The notes under the pieces: generated by a model | Told to the model about the DNA's origin: nothing | The model's input: only the letters and a program-made list of their open reading frames with translations | The model's database searches: none | Shown here: positions 34,289-44,500 of the stretch, piece after piece | Layout: each line of letters starts with the position of its first letter | How positions within the stretch are numbered: position 1 is the stretch's first letter | Program-made: the position numbers and the translations under genes | From: Mycoplasma sp. CAG:956 | Lineage (GTDB): Bacteria; Bacillota_I; Bacilli_A; RF39; UBA660 | Assembly: GCA_000433475.1 (NCBI GenBank) | Contig: HF993101.1 | Span: 1-64,000, forward strand | Length of the DNA: 64,000 nt | Direction: 5' to 3'

Positions 34289-37200
34289 ATGAAGATAGAT
34301 TTATATACAAATGAAAAGATTTTTACTTTTACTTTGCCAAGCGTAATGCAAGGAATTTATAAGTTTGATATGGATAAGGAACAGTCTTATAAACTAATTA
34401 ATATCGAAGCAAGAGATAATAATTGGGTTTTATATTCGACTCCTTATGTTAATGTTTTAGAAGGTAATGCTCCTATTTTAGAAACGGTAATAAGCCCAGG
34501 TAAATATTACTTTCTAAAAAGAGATGATAAGACTTATTTAATTAGAGTAAGTAATTTATTTGATGATTCAATTAAATATTTTACTTATAGTGGTAATTTA
34601 GAATTTAATATAAGCAATAATAAGAACAGTAGTATAGTTATTAATAACCCATTGATAACTGGTGATGTTTTAAAAGTTTATGTTGAAAATAATAATATTG
34701 TTTTAGAAAACTTAAAAAAAGTACCAATTTATTTAAATAATTTAATTGTAAATGATAAAAAGAGTATTATTCGTTTTGGCGATTATATAGATATTTATGG
34801 CTTTAAAATATATTTTCTTTATAATATGATAATAATGAATGATCCTAATAATTCGGTTTATGTGTATGAAGATAGATGTAATTTAAAAGTAGCTAACTTA
34901 CCTAAGGTATCAGAACCTAAGGATTTAGATATTATAGATAGTGATTTATATACTAAAGATGATTATTTTTCTAAGTCTCCTCGTTTGCGCAGAAAAATAG
35001 AAGAAAAAGAAATTACTTTATCACCACCACCAGGAAGAACTGAAAATAATGAACCACCTTTATTTTTAGTTTTAGCCCCTATGCTTACAATGGCAGCTGT
35101 ATCATTTGCTAATACTCTTAGTACTTTTGGAAAATTATCTAGAGGAGAAACTACTTGGGCTCAAAGTTGGCCAACAATCCTTAGTGGGGTTGCTATGTTG
35201 TTATCTAGTCTCTTGTGGCCTTTGCTAACTCGTCTTTTTAATAAAATTGTTCAATTTCAACGCAATATTATGATTACGCATAAATACAGCAGATATCTTA
35301 ATTCAAAAAGAAAAGAACTAGATTTAGAACGTAACTTTCAAAAAGAAATTCTTTTAGAAAATTTAATTCCTTTAAGAGAAATTGTCGAAATAATTAATAA
35401 TGGTAAACTTACATTCTGGGATAAGAGAGTAGAACAAGATGATTTTTTAACGGTGCGTATTGGTACTGGTAATGAGACTATGAAAGCCAAGATTAATTAT
35501 CCAGAAGATGGTTTTACTATTGATGATGATAAATTAAAAAAACAAGCTGATAAACTTATAGATGAATATAAATACATCGAAAATGTTCCAATTGGTTATT
35601 CTTTTTATACTGGTAAAATTACAGGTATTTTAGGTGTTTCTTATAAAAAGTATCCCTTTATAAATAATGTTATATTACAACTTTTAGCTTATTATACTTA
35701 TGAAGATTTAAAAATAGTAGTATTTACTAACGAAGGATTAAAGAATCATTGGGATTATTTAAAATATACTAATCATAATTTTTCTAATGATAAAGAAATT
35801 AGATTTTTCTCTTGTGATATAGAAGAAGCTAAAAGACTTAATGAATATTTAAATTATGAGTACCAAAGGAAGGTAGCATCACATAGTGATGATGGTCCAA
35901 AAAGTCCATATTACTTAGTAATTATTGATGATTTTGCTATGGTTAAAAATTTAAATGTTATTAAAAATATTTGCGAAGATAAAGACAATAATGATTTTAG
36001 TTTAATTATTTTAGAAGATCAAATGTCTAGATTACCTAGTAAGTGTGATAATTTTATTCTTTTAGGAGATAATGATTCTAATTTACTTAAAAATTCTTTT
36101 GAAAATCAGGAAAATATTAAATTTAAAGATGAAGTTGAACCTTATATAGATATGATGTGGGTAGCAAGAAAAGTAAGTAATGTACCAATTGAATTTGAAA
36201 GTACTGCGGGTATGCTTCCTAACTCATTAACATTCTTAGAGATGGAAAATGTTAGTAAGACTTCGGGGCTTAATATTATGAGTCGTTGGCAATCTAATGA
36301 TTCTACTATTAGTTTAAAAACAGAAGTTGGTGTTGATAGTGATGGTAATCTAATGTATTTAGATTTACATGAAAAGTATCATGGACCACACGGTCTTATT
36401 GCGGGTATGACTGGTTCAGGTAAATCAGAGTTTATTATTACTTATGTTTTATCTCTTGCTATGAATTATAGTCCTAATGACGTGGCATTTATCTTAATCG
36501 ATTATAAAGGTGGTGGTCTTGCTTATGCATTTGAAAATAAATCAACTGGCATAAAGCTTCCACATCTTGCTGGTACAATTACAAACCTTGATAAGTCGGA
36601 ACTTGATCGTACTTTAATTAGTATTGATAGTGAAATTAAAAGAAGACAAAGAGTATTTAATGAAGCAAGAGATGCTTTAGGAGAGAGTACTATTGATATT
36701 TATAAGTATCAGAAATTCTTTAAAGAAGGCCGCTTAAAGGAACCAGTTCCTCATTTGTTTATTATTTGCGATGAGTTTGCCGAATTAAAAAGTCAACAAC
36801 CAGATTTTATGGATGATTTAATTTCCGTTGCCCGTATTGGTCGTTCTTTAGGAGTACACTTAATACTTGCAACTCAAAAACCTAGTGGGGTTGTTAATGA
36901 TCAAATTTGGTCCAATACTAAATTTAGAGTTTGTTTAAAAGTACAGACAGCTGAGGATAGTAATGAAATGTTAAAGAAACCAGATGCTGCTTTGTTAAAA
37001 CAAACGGGTCGTTTCTATTTACAGGTTGGGTATGATGAATACTTTGCTATGGGACAATCAGCATGGTGTGGTGCAAAATATTATCCAAGTGATTTAGTTG
37101 TCAAAGAAGTAGATAAATCAATTCAATTTATCAATGATGTTGGTGTTTCTTTAAAGAGTATTCAAGCTGGTAAGTCTGTTAAAGTAAGTGCTTCCGGCGA

Positions 37201-38851
37201 ACAATTAAAAGCTATTATGACCGAAATTATTAAGACAGCAGATGCCCTACATGTAAGTGCTAAACGTTTATGGCTAGATTCAATACCAGAAAATATTTTA
37301 ATTGATAATTTAAATCAAAAGTATAATTATCATCCTGATGAAGATTTAAATATTATAATTGGGGAATATGATGCTCCAGAATCTCAAAGTATTGGTGTTT
37401 TAAAATATTCCTTAATTAAAAATGGTAATACCATTATTTATGGTAATGATGAAGAAGAAAGAGAAAAACTATTAAGAACTATTTGCTATGGCTTTTTAAC
37501 TAATTATCGTACCGAAAAGATTAATCTTTATGGTATTGATTTTGGTAGTGAATCTTTAAGAATTTTTGAGGCTTTCAACCAAGTTGGGGGATTTGTTTAT
37601 GCTGGAGAAGATGAAAAAGAGAATAACTTAATAAAGATGATTAATTTAGAAATTAAAAAACGTAAGAAATTATTAATACCTTATGGTGGTTTACTGGATA
37701 AATATAATGAAGTAGCCAAGAGTCCTTTAAGTAATATTTTGTTTGTTATTAATAACTTTGATGCTGTTATTGAAGAAAATGATTCTTTAGTAGATGAGTT
37801 AATTACTATAACGCGTGAATGTCAAAGATATGGTATTTATGTAATTTTAGTTTGTAATAATACGAATGTTGTTTCGAGAAGACTTTCAATGAACTTCTTA
37901 ACAAGATATGCTCTTCATTTAACAGATAGTAATGATTATTATAATATCTTTAATGTTCCTGTTAAGATAGAACCTAAAGATTTTGTTGGTCGTGGTATTG
38001 TCTTTGATGAAGTTGCTCACGAATTTCAAACGGCTAGTATTGAAGCTCCAAATGAGGTATGGACAAATAAAGTAAGTAATATTGTAAATGTTGTAAATAA
38101 CAATAATACCGAAAAAGCTCCAAGTATTCCAGCCTTACCAGATAAGGTATCATTAGATTTAATCACTAGATTTATAAAATTTCCAAAATTACCAGTGGGA
38201 ATTATTCGTGATAGTTTAAAAATTGCTAAGTTAGATTTTAATGTTTCAAAATCTTTAACGATAAGTTCTAACCGTATAGAATACACTGTTAACTTTGTTG
38301 AATCTTTAGCAGAGTTATCACTACATATTGATAATGTTCAAACGGTATTCTTTGATTTAGAAAATATAATCCCGGCTTTAGATAAGAAGGAATATAATGG
38401 CAAAAAATTAATTTATTATCGTGATAATTTTAATGAATTAGTTACTAAATTAGATGAGTTTGTCAATGCTTTATCTGATGGTACTAAGTATTTATTTATT
38501 TTTTACGGATTAAGTAAATTAAAAAATATAATAAGTCCAATTAGTAACTTGGAAAAGCTTATAGAATCTTCAGTAAAGAATGAAAATGTTTATATGCTAC
38601 TTATAGATGCAGCTAAGAGTTTAAAAGGCATTGAATATGACGGATTCTACGGTAAAATTAAAAATAATACTGATGGTTTATGGATTGGTCGTGGTATTCA
38701 AGACCAAAGTGTCTTTAGAATTAATAAGATAGTAAAAGAAAAAGCTAGTGAAGATATTGATTATGGTTATATTATCAGTGATGGTGATTGTAGTAAAGTT
38801 AAGTTAATATCTTTCTCAGATTTTAAGATAGAGGATGATGATAATGAATAA
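34289..38851 (+). CDS. essC: Type VII secretion ATPase EssC/YukB (FtsK/SpoIIIE family)
   Basis: A 1520-residue protein with the class-b T7SS layout. An N-terminal FHA-like region spans residues ~1-200, and two membrane helices lie at about 256-278 and 293-312. Three stacked ATPase domains follow. The first full one carries Walker A GMTGSGKS (706-713) and Walker B FIICDEF (Asp828-Glu829). The domain before it (about 440-600) and the last one (from about 1030, with YGNDEEER instead of a P-loop) are degenerate. EssC is the membrane motor that exports WXG100-type helical hairpins and larger effectors. The next gene overlaps its end, so this is the head of the secretion operon. Confidence 0.95.
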   Translation: MKIDLYTNEKIFTFTLPSVMQGIYKFDMDKEQSYKLINIEARDNNWVLYSTPYVNVLEGNAPILETVISPGKYYFLKRDDKTYLIRVSNLFDDSIKYFTYSGNLEFNISNNKNSSIVINNPLITGDVLKVYVENNNIVLENLKKVPIYLNNLIVNDKKSIIRFGDYIDIYGFKIYFLYNMIIMNDPNNSVYVYEDRCNLKVANLPKVSEPKDLDIIDSDLYTKDDYFSKSPRLRRKIEEKEITLSPPPGRTENNEPPLFLVLAPMLTMAAVSFANTLSTFGKLSRGETTWAQSWPTILSGVAMLLSSLLWPLLTRLFNKIVQFQRNIMITHKYSRYLNSKRKELDLERNFQKEILLENLIPLREIVEIINNGKLTFWDKRVEQDDFLTVRIGTGNETMKAKINYPEDGFTIDDDKLKKQADKLIDEYKYIENVPIGYSFYTGKITGILGVSYKKYPFINNVILQLLAYYTYEDLKIVVFTNEGLKNHWDYLKYTNHNFSNDKEIRFFSCDIEEAKRLNEYLNYEYQRKVASHSDDGPKSPYYLVIIDDFAMVKNLNVIKNICEDKDNNDFSLIILEDQMSRLPSKCDNFILLGDNDSNLLKNSFENQENIKFKDEVEPYIDMMWVARKVSNVPIEFESTAGMLPNSLTFLEMENVSKTSGLNIMSRWQSNDSTISLKTEVGVDSDGNLMYLDLHEKYHGPHGLIAGMTGSGKSEFIITYVLSLAMNYSPNDVAFILIDYKGGGLAYAFENKSTGIKLPHLAGTITNLDKSELDRTLISIDSEIKRRQRVFNEARDALGESTIDIYKYQKFFKEGRLKEPVPHLFIICDEFAELKSQQPDFMDDLISVARIGRSLGVHLILATQKPSGVVNDQIWSNTKFRVCLKVQTAEDSNEMLKKPDAALLKQTGRFYLQVGYDEYFAMGQSAWCGAKYYPSDLVVKEVDKSIQFINDVGVSLKSIQAGKSVKVSASGEQLKAIMTEIIKTADALHVSAKRLWLDSIPENILIDNLNQKYNYHPDEDLNIIIGEYDAPESQSIGVLKYSLIKNGNTIIYGNDEEEREKLLRTICYGFLTNYRTEKINLYGIDFGSESLRIFEAFNQVGGFVYAGEDEKENNLIKMINLEIKKRKKLLIPYGGLLDKYNEVAKSPLSNILFVINNFDAVIEENDSLVDELITITRECQRYGIYVILVCNNTNVVSRRLSMNFLTRYALHLTDSNDYYNIFNVPVKIEPKDFVGRGIVFDEVAHEFQTASIEAPNEVWTNKVSNIVNVVNNNNTEKAPSIPALPDKVSLDLITRFIKFPKLPVGIIRDSLKIAKLDFNVSKSLTISSNRIEYTVNFVESLAELSLHIDNVQTVFFDLENIIPALDKKEYNGKKLIYYRDNFNELVTKLDEFVNALSDGTKYLFIFYGLSKLKNIISPISNLEKLIESSVKNENVYMLLIDAAKSLKGIEYDGFYGKIKNNTDGLWIGRGIQDQSVFRINKIVKEKASEDIDYGYIISDGDCSKVKLISFSDFKIEDDDNE

Positions 38852-39143
38852 TAAAGTTTTAGTAAAATTATTAGTACCAGAATTAAATTCTTCTTTTGAT
38901 ATATTTTTACCAGTTAATGAACTTATTTGGAAAATAAAGAAAATGTTAGTTAAGTCGATTAGCGACTTAACTAACATTCGCTTAAATCCAAAGAATAGTT
39001 ATGTTTTAATAAATGCTATTAGTGGTATTTGTTATACTGATAATATAACTATTCATCAAACTGATATTAGAAATGCTTCTACTCTTATTTTAGGAACATA
39101 TAAAGTTCAAGAAAATAGTGATTTTTTTGAAAAGATGATATAG
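38844..39143 (+). CDS. EsaB/YukD-like ubiquitin-fold T7SS protein
   Basis: A 99-residue protein overlapping essC by 8 nt. ATG 38844 was chosen for spacing to GAGG; two ATGs upstream are possible. The pattern VLVKLLVPELNSSFDIFLPVNELIWKIKKML, then an L-x-P...Y-L-x-N turn and a late strand, fits the ubiquitin-like EsaB/YukD family, which is small, cytoplasmic and required for T7 secretion in staphylococci and Bacillus. The position right after EssC supports this. Within the gene is a perfect 16-bp inverted repeat (38941-38977). The assignment rests on size, fold pattern and context. Confidence 0.75.
   Translation: MNNKVLVKLLVPELNSSFDIFLPVNELIWKIKKMLVKSISDLTNIRLNPKNSYVLINAISGICYTDNITIHQTDIRNASTLILGTYKVQENSDFFEKMI
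38941..38977. repeat. Perfect 16-bp inverted repeat inside esaB-like gene
   Basis: AATGTTAGTTAAGTCG and CGACTTAACTAACATT are exact reverse complements around the 5-base loop ATTAG. A mismatch-free stem of this length in a coding sequence is unlikely by chance and would form a stable mRNA hairpin. There is no T-tract. Confidence 0.8.
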
Positions 39144-39152
39144 GAGTGTAAG

Positions 39153-40046
39153 ATGCTAAAGGTTAATCTATATAATATAAAGATGATTTTAAGTGGAAAA
39201 AATGGCATTAATACTATACTGGATAATTATGAAACAGATATTTTAGAAATATTTAATACAATAGAAGATATTTATACTAATTACTGGCAAGACGGTATTT
39301 CTTTACGTTTTAAAGATGAAATGATTATTGAAAAAAGTAATTCTTTAAAATTTTTATCTTGTTTGCAAGAAAGAAAAACTTTAATAAATTATATTTATAA
39401 TAGTTATTTAAAAATAGGAATGACTATTTATTATGAAAAAAATAATAAAATGAGTTACTTAAATAATTTGAAAAATATTATTAGTAGTTTGAAAGTTACT
39501 GAAAATAATTTGGGTAATATTTATGTAAGTAATAATGTTTATGCTAATAATAATTTAAAGACTTCTTTACGTAAATTAAAAAATGTTAGGTATAAACTTA
39601 ATAATTATTATATTAAAGTTTCTAATTTAGTTAAACAAATAGAGGAGATTGAAAGTGGTATTAAAGCTAAAATAAATAGTTTAACTGATTACTATGTTAA
39701 GACTTTTGAATTTAATTTGGATAATTTAAGTACTAAGAGTATTGGCTATGCTAAGATGGATGTTAAAGAAGTTACTTCTAAACTTAATGGTATAAATAAA
39801 TATACTTTAGATGAAGAAGATAATTTAAAGTATTTTATAAGAAGTATGGATAGTTTAATTGAAAATTATAGTTCAGAAAATAAAGATAAGTTAAGTAATG
39901 ATTTAGTTAGTATTAATAAATATAAAAATGATATTGTTGATAATAGAATAAAATATCGCAAGGTTATAAGTGATGTTGCAGATGAATATAGTAGTACTGC
40001 TAAAAATGTTAAAACTAGTTTTAGCAATAATGTAGGAGAAGTGTAA
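39153..40046 (+). CDS. Helical T7SS-locus protein with WxxG element
   Basis: A 297-residue, almost entirely helical and Asn/Lys/Ser-rich protein with no signal peptide. NYWQDGISLRF (Trp45...Gly48) near the first helical turn recalls the W-x-G turn of WXG100 hairpins, with one extra residue. A second helical hairpin occupies the C-terminal half. AGGAGTGTAAG is its ribosome site, 9 nt after the esaB-like gene. It could be a secreted substrate, a chaperone or a structural component specific to this cluster; I cannot place it in a named family. Confidence 0.8.
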   Translation: MLKVNLYNIKMILSGKNGINTILDNYETDILEIFNTIEDIYTNYWQDGISLRFKDEMIIEKSNSLKFLSCLQERKTLINYIYNSYLKIGMTIYYEKNNKMSYLNNLKNIISSLKVTENNLGNIYVSNNVYANNNLKTSLRKLKNVRYKLNNYYIKVSNLVKQIEEIESGIKAKINSLTDYYVKTFEFNLDNLSTKSIGYAKMDVKEVTSKLNGINKYTLDEEDNLKYFIRSMDSLIENYSSENKDKLSNDLVSINKYKNDIVDNRIKYRKVISDVADEYSSTAKNVKTSFSNNVGEV

Positions 40047-40049
40047 TAT

Positions 40050-40334
40050 ATGCAAAGTAAAATGTTATGGGGTACACTTGCTAATTTAGCTTATGCTAGC
40101 AGTACAAGTGGTAATTTAAATAAGCCAGATTATTCTTATCAAAAAAGTCAAATTAATAAGTGTTCTTTAGATTTAAGTAATGTAAATCGTAATTTGACTA
40201 ATTTAAATACTTTAGGAAATAATTTTTTAAAAATTGATAATAAAACTTATGGTAGTAGTGAAATTACTGGGGCTATAAATGAGATAAGAAGTATTCAAAA
40301 TGAGTTAGTTAGTATAGCAAATAGTCTAAAATAA
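40050..40334 (+). CDS. Small helical T7SS-locus protein
   Basis: A 94-residue protein starting 3 nt after the stop of the previous gene. The N-terminal MLWGTLANLAYASSTSGNL is mildly hydrophobic. The rest forms two helices rich in Asn and Ser (INKCSLDLSNVNRNLTNL and EITGAINEIRSIQNELVSI) with a turn between them, about the size of a WXG100/ESAT-6-like unit but without W-x-G. The tight spacing implies coupled translation with the 297-residue protein and perhaps a heterodimer. Confidence 0.75.
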   Translation: MQSKMLWGTLANLAYASSTSGNLNKPDYSYQKSQINKCSLDLSNVNRNLTNLNTLGNNFLKIDNKTYGSSEITGAINEIRSIQNELVSIANSLK

Positions 40335-40363
40335 GTGTCAAAATAGTGTAAAAGGTCAGTTTT

Positions 40364-40397
40364 TTCTTATATTTTGGTAAGAAAACTTGCTTTTTTA
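40364..40397 (+). terminator. Terminator of the essC operon
   Basis: An imperfect stem (CAGTTTTTTCTTA / TAAGAAAACTTG) is followed by a T-run. It separates the essC group from the WXG-type gene. Confidence 0.6.
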
Positions 40398-40398
40398 T

Positions 40399-40426
40399 TT
40401 GCAACTTAAGTTTTAGATGTTATAAT
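40399..40426 (+). promoter_or_regulatory. Promoter of the WXG-type gene
   Basis: TTGCAA, 16 bp, then TGTTATAAT with a TG extended -10. An AGGAGGT ribosome site follows, giving strong expression signals that fit an abundant secreted protein. Confidence 0.65.
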
Positions 40427-40473
40427 TTATATGTATGATAGGTTCAGTCATATGACAATAGGAGGTGCTTTTT

Positions 40474-41118
40474 ATGGCAATTATAGGATATAATGAACAA
40501 GAAGTAAAAACATTAACAGATAGTTTTCAAGCAAAATCTCAAGAGGTAACTGAATACTTAAATAATGCTTTTCAAAATCAAATTTTCAATAAAATGAAAG
40601 ATGCATGGGTTTGTGAAGAAGCAAAAGAATTTTCTGATCTTGCTGTTAGTGATGTAAAAAGTTTAATGGATGGTATTGAACAAACTAATAGTCATAATTT
40701 TGATGTTATTTGTAAGGCAGGACAAGCTTGGGCTGAAACTGTTAAAGCTGCTCTTTCTTTAAAATCTTGGGTAGAAACTGCTGTTAGACCAAATGATGAT
40801 TCAGTAATTACAACTACTGCAAATGGTGAAAGAGGATATGATCCTGATCAATGTGCACAAATCAAAAATAATTTACAAACAATTTTATCAGAAACTAACT
40901 CTAAATTAGATGCTCTTGCAAATACTTGTAACGGTTCTGCTTTTGTCGGTGGAAGCCAACAAGAAAATTTAAGAAATTCTATTGAAAATGTTAAAAAACA
41001 ATTATCTGCTAAAATTGAAGAATTAACTAATGCTTTTGATGCTAATGTTAAAAAGACTGAAGAAAAATATGGTCAAATGCGTACTAATGTTGAATCTTCA
41101 TTTACTCAACAAAATTAG
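40474..41118 (+). CDS. WXG100-like T7SS substrate (double helical hairpin)
   Basis: The start is ATG 40474, 9 nt after AGGAGGT. The 214-residue product lacks a signal peptide. The first ~95 residues have the WXG100 layout: a helix, then a turn at DAWVCEEAKEF (Trp45-Val-Cys47, Cys replacing Gly), then a second helix. Residues ~125-214 form a second long helical hairpin, so it is about two WXG100 units long. It has better codon use and stronger signals than the neighbours. It is probably exported by EssC, as secreted cargo or as a carrier for the large effectors downstream. Confidence 0.8.
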   Translation: MAIIGYNEQEVKTLTDSFQAKSQEVTEYLNNAFQNQIFNKMKDAWVCEEAKEFSDLAVSDVKSLMDGIEQTNSHNFDVICKAGQAWAETVKAALSLKSWVETAVRPNDDSVITTTANGERGYDPDQCAQIKNNLQTILSETNSKLDALANTCNGSAFVGGSQQENLRNSIENVKKQLSAKIEELTNAFDANVKKTEEKYGQMRTNVESSFTQQN

Positions 41119-41128
41119 TATTTTTCCT

Positions 41129-41158
41129 AAAGAAATGGTGTTTACCGTTTCTTTTTGT
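41129..41158 (+). terminator. Terminator after the WXG-type gene
   Basis: The stem AAAGAAATGGT / ACCGTTTCTTT (one G-T pair) with loop GTTT is followed by T. The next promoter begins directly behind it. Confidence 0.8.
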
Positions 41159-41187
41159 TTGCTATAAAACTTTTATTATTATATAAT
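41159..41187 (+). promoter_or_regulatory. Promoter of the DUF4176 gene
   Basis: TTGCTA and TATAAT have 17-bp spacing. The -10 region TTTATTATTATATAATT is repeated exactly before the effector gene at 46110. Confidence 0.7.
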
Positions 41188-41234
41188 TAGGGTGTAATCA
41201 TAGAAGATTGATAATAGAAAAGAGGATATAAAAT

Positions 41235-41510
41235 ATGAATACAGAAAAATTTTTACCGATTGGAACGGTGGTAATGTTAAATGGGGGTGCAAAGAGAGTA
41301 ATGATAACGGGCTTTTGTACTATTGCTAGTGATGATAATTCGAAAATGTATGATTATTGTGGATGTCTATACCCAGAAGGTGTAGTAAGTTCAGATAAAA
41401 CACTTTTATTTAATCATGAACAAATAGCTAAAATTTATGCTTTAGGATATTCTGATGATGAAGAAAAACAATTTAAAGTTAAATTAAAAGAAGTTCTTGC
41501 AAATAAATAA
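41235..41510 (+). CDS. DUF4176-family protein
   Basis: A 91-residue protein with the DUF4176 pattern: FLPIGTVVMLNGGAKRVMITG, YDYCGCLYPEGV, FNHEQIAKIYALGY and a short acidic tail. DUF4176 proteins occur mainly in T7SS loci of Firmicutes, next to LXG or other effectors, and are thought to be accessory or effector-linked cytoplasmic proteins. Placement between the WXG-type substrate and a large effector fits this. It probably shares a transcript with the effector gene 32 nt downstream. Confidence 0.88.
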   Translation: MNTEKFLPIGTVVMLNGGAKRVMITGFCTIASDDNSKMYDYCGCLYPEGVVSSDKTLLFNHEQIAKIYALGYSDDEEKQFKVKLKEVLANK

Positions 41511-41542
41511 ATTTTTATGAGTTAAAATTGTGAGGTGATAAG

Positions 41543-44500
41543 ATGGATGCAATTAATAATAAAGATACTTCTTCTAATCGTATGCAAAAATATGTAGAAG
41601 GAAATAATGGATATATATCACCAACAACTAGTAGTGGGTATTTAAATCATATCGATAGTAAACCGGTAACTGCCACAGAAACAATGGATTTTACTGATGT
41701 TGATGTTGATTCTATATTAGCAGAAGAAGACCCATTTGCTGATGAAAGTAATAAAATATCAAGTAAACCAGTTTATGGTAAAACTTTTGGAACTGATGTT
41801 AAATTTACAAAAGGATATAATAATGTTTATGATGCTAGTAGTGAAAGTAATGTAATTAATTTAAATACAAACATTGTGTTTGATGGTGACTCTAGGATTA
41901 AGCAAGTTAAAGCCTTTGATGCTAATGGTGTTCTAGTTGATTTGCATATCGATATTAACGATGATATGAATATTGATGATATAATGCAAAAGGTCTATGA
42001 ATCGGCAACTGCAATGGGAATTTCCGATGATAAAATTATTATAGATATCAGTGATCAAAATGGAAATTCAAGGGCTTGGGTTAGAGCCGAAGATATTTTA
42101 TTGAAAGATAAGATTGTTTCAAAAACTGATGATAATATTAAGACTGAAGAATCCGCAGATGATGTAATAAATGATTTACCTCATAATATCAGCAATGTTG
42201 ATAATGTTAGGAATGAAGTAGATAATAATCAAGATACTGTTTCAAATACTACTAATAGCTTTTTTAGTGATATCAAAAATACCTTTACGAAAGTTGCTAG
42301 TTCTTTAAGCAAAGTTGCGGTTGCCAAGATGGAAAAAGCAAATAAGACGGCTAAAGTACATGAAGAAATGTCTAAAACTGCGAATGATAATATAAAAAAT
42401 ACGGCTGCAAAAGTTGTTGGTTCAATTGAAAATGCCGCTATTGCTAAGATGGAAAAAGCAAATAAGACGGCTAAAGTACATGAAGAAATGTCTAAAACTG
42501 CGAATGATATTATTAAAAATACGATTGATAGTGGTATGGATAATTTAAAATCTTTTGGCAATAATATTGATAAAGAAAATTTAAAAATTAATAAAGACTT
42601 TAATAATGCTGCTGAATTTTTAAGTTCCGGGGCTATTGCTATATCAGATAGTTTTCATGGGTTTATTGCAGATTCTAGCAAACTTTTAGAAAATGCTAAC
42701 GATTGGCTTGCTAATGATGCATTGCCAGCACTTGAAGATATAAGTTCAAATGTAAGTAATGCTTTAAAAATAACCGGCGCCACTGTAGGAACGGCAGCAC
42801 TATCGTTGGTTGAGGGAGTAGAAAAATTAGGTGAAGCTCTTATTGATGCAGATGTTACAATTTATACGGCTATGGCAAGTCTTCCTACTTTGCTTCTGGA
42901 TGGTGTTGGCAGTATTTATTCTAATTTAACAGGAAATGAGTGGAATTCTGTTACTTCAGCAATGTGGGATAGAACAAAAGCTTTTGTAGCCAAAAAACAT
43001 GTTGCTGATTGGTTTGATTCTTTTTATGAAAACAGTGCGGCTGGTAGTTGGTTAAAAACTAATGCTTTCTTTTTTGATAACGTAAGAGAAGTATCATCTG
43101 GTATTGGATATACGGTAGGTATTATTGGCTTAACAATTGTAACTGGTGGTTTTGGTGGTATTGCTGGAGGAACTGCTGGAGTTGCTGGTATCGCTGGTTT
43201 TGGTAAGGGTGTTGAAGATGCTTGGGGAAAAGGTGCATCTACGGTTGGCGGTTTAACATCTGGTGCCTTAAATGGTTTATGGGAAGGATTTCAGTTCTTT
43301 GTTGGTGCTAAAATTAATGGTATTAATGTATTTGGAAAGTCAGCACCTACCATAAAGACAAAACTTATTAATAGCCTAATTCATGTAGCGTTAGATGGTG
43401 TGGATGGTGGTGCCGAAGGCTTTGCTAGAACTCTAATAGATACTTGTTATAAAGATGGGTATACTGATGAAAATGGTAATTATGTTAAGTATACTGATGC
43501 CGATAGTATTTTAAAAAAGTTACAAGAAAATTTTGATGATTTAGGTGGCTTTAATACTGTTTTAACAGGTGCTTTAAGTGGTGCTGCTACTTCTGCTTTG
43601 AGTGAAGTACTTGATTTAGGAAAATATTTTAAAGATTCCAAAATCCATAAGCCAAAATTAACAACAGAACAATTAGCGTTTATAGATGAAATAGAGAAAA
43701 ACGTTAAAGATGGTGGTGGCTATTATGGGTATTTAGATAGTTATTCAGAATTAACAAGTGATATGCTATTAAAATTAAGAGATGACCATATGCTTGGAAA
43801 TGTTACTTTTTGCTTTAAGAGTGCTTATGCTCATTCTGACGGTTTAATTAAAATGAAATATAAAGATTTTTTAGACGCTACAACTTATAGTGGTTTTGAA
43901 TTAATTCCAATTTTACAAAAAGTAGAAGAAATAACCAGCAAGGTTGATATGTCGTTGCCAACAGTAGAAAGGGCAAAACAAATAGATAAGATTATCGGCG
44001 GTTTATATTCGTATGCGGATTATATGCTTAATGATAACAATGATTCTCATTTTATAGGTCAATCATTGAGAGGAATTACAGCCAACAATAAGTTGGGCAG
44101 AGAAGGATTAATTTGTGCTGGTTATTCTCAGTTATATAAAGAGATATGTGAAAGATGCGGAATTAAATGTGACTATGTTGTTGGTGATGCTTGCTTTAAC
44201 GGAAAAATTGAAGGACGTCATGCTTGGAATGTAGTATATGACGATATAGGCAATGCAATTCCCGTAGATGTAACTTGGGATTCTGGAAAAGACACTTTAA
44301 AATATTTTGGTAAAAGTACTTTATTTGCTGCCAACCATATAGCCGAAGGAGATGAAAGTGTGATGAATTATTTACCTGATTATATTTTTGAGGGAATTGA
44401 AAATATTGTTGATACAATGGATTCAAAGTATGGCGAAGGTAAAGGCATATCGGGTCTTATTAATTACATTATTACAAATGACTATAATTACATAACGCAT

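Noticed and set aside
42326..42508. CRISPR-like repeat
   Set aside because: Only two copies of a 63-bp unit in frame inside a protein gene; they encode a 40-residue protein repeat.
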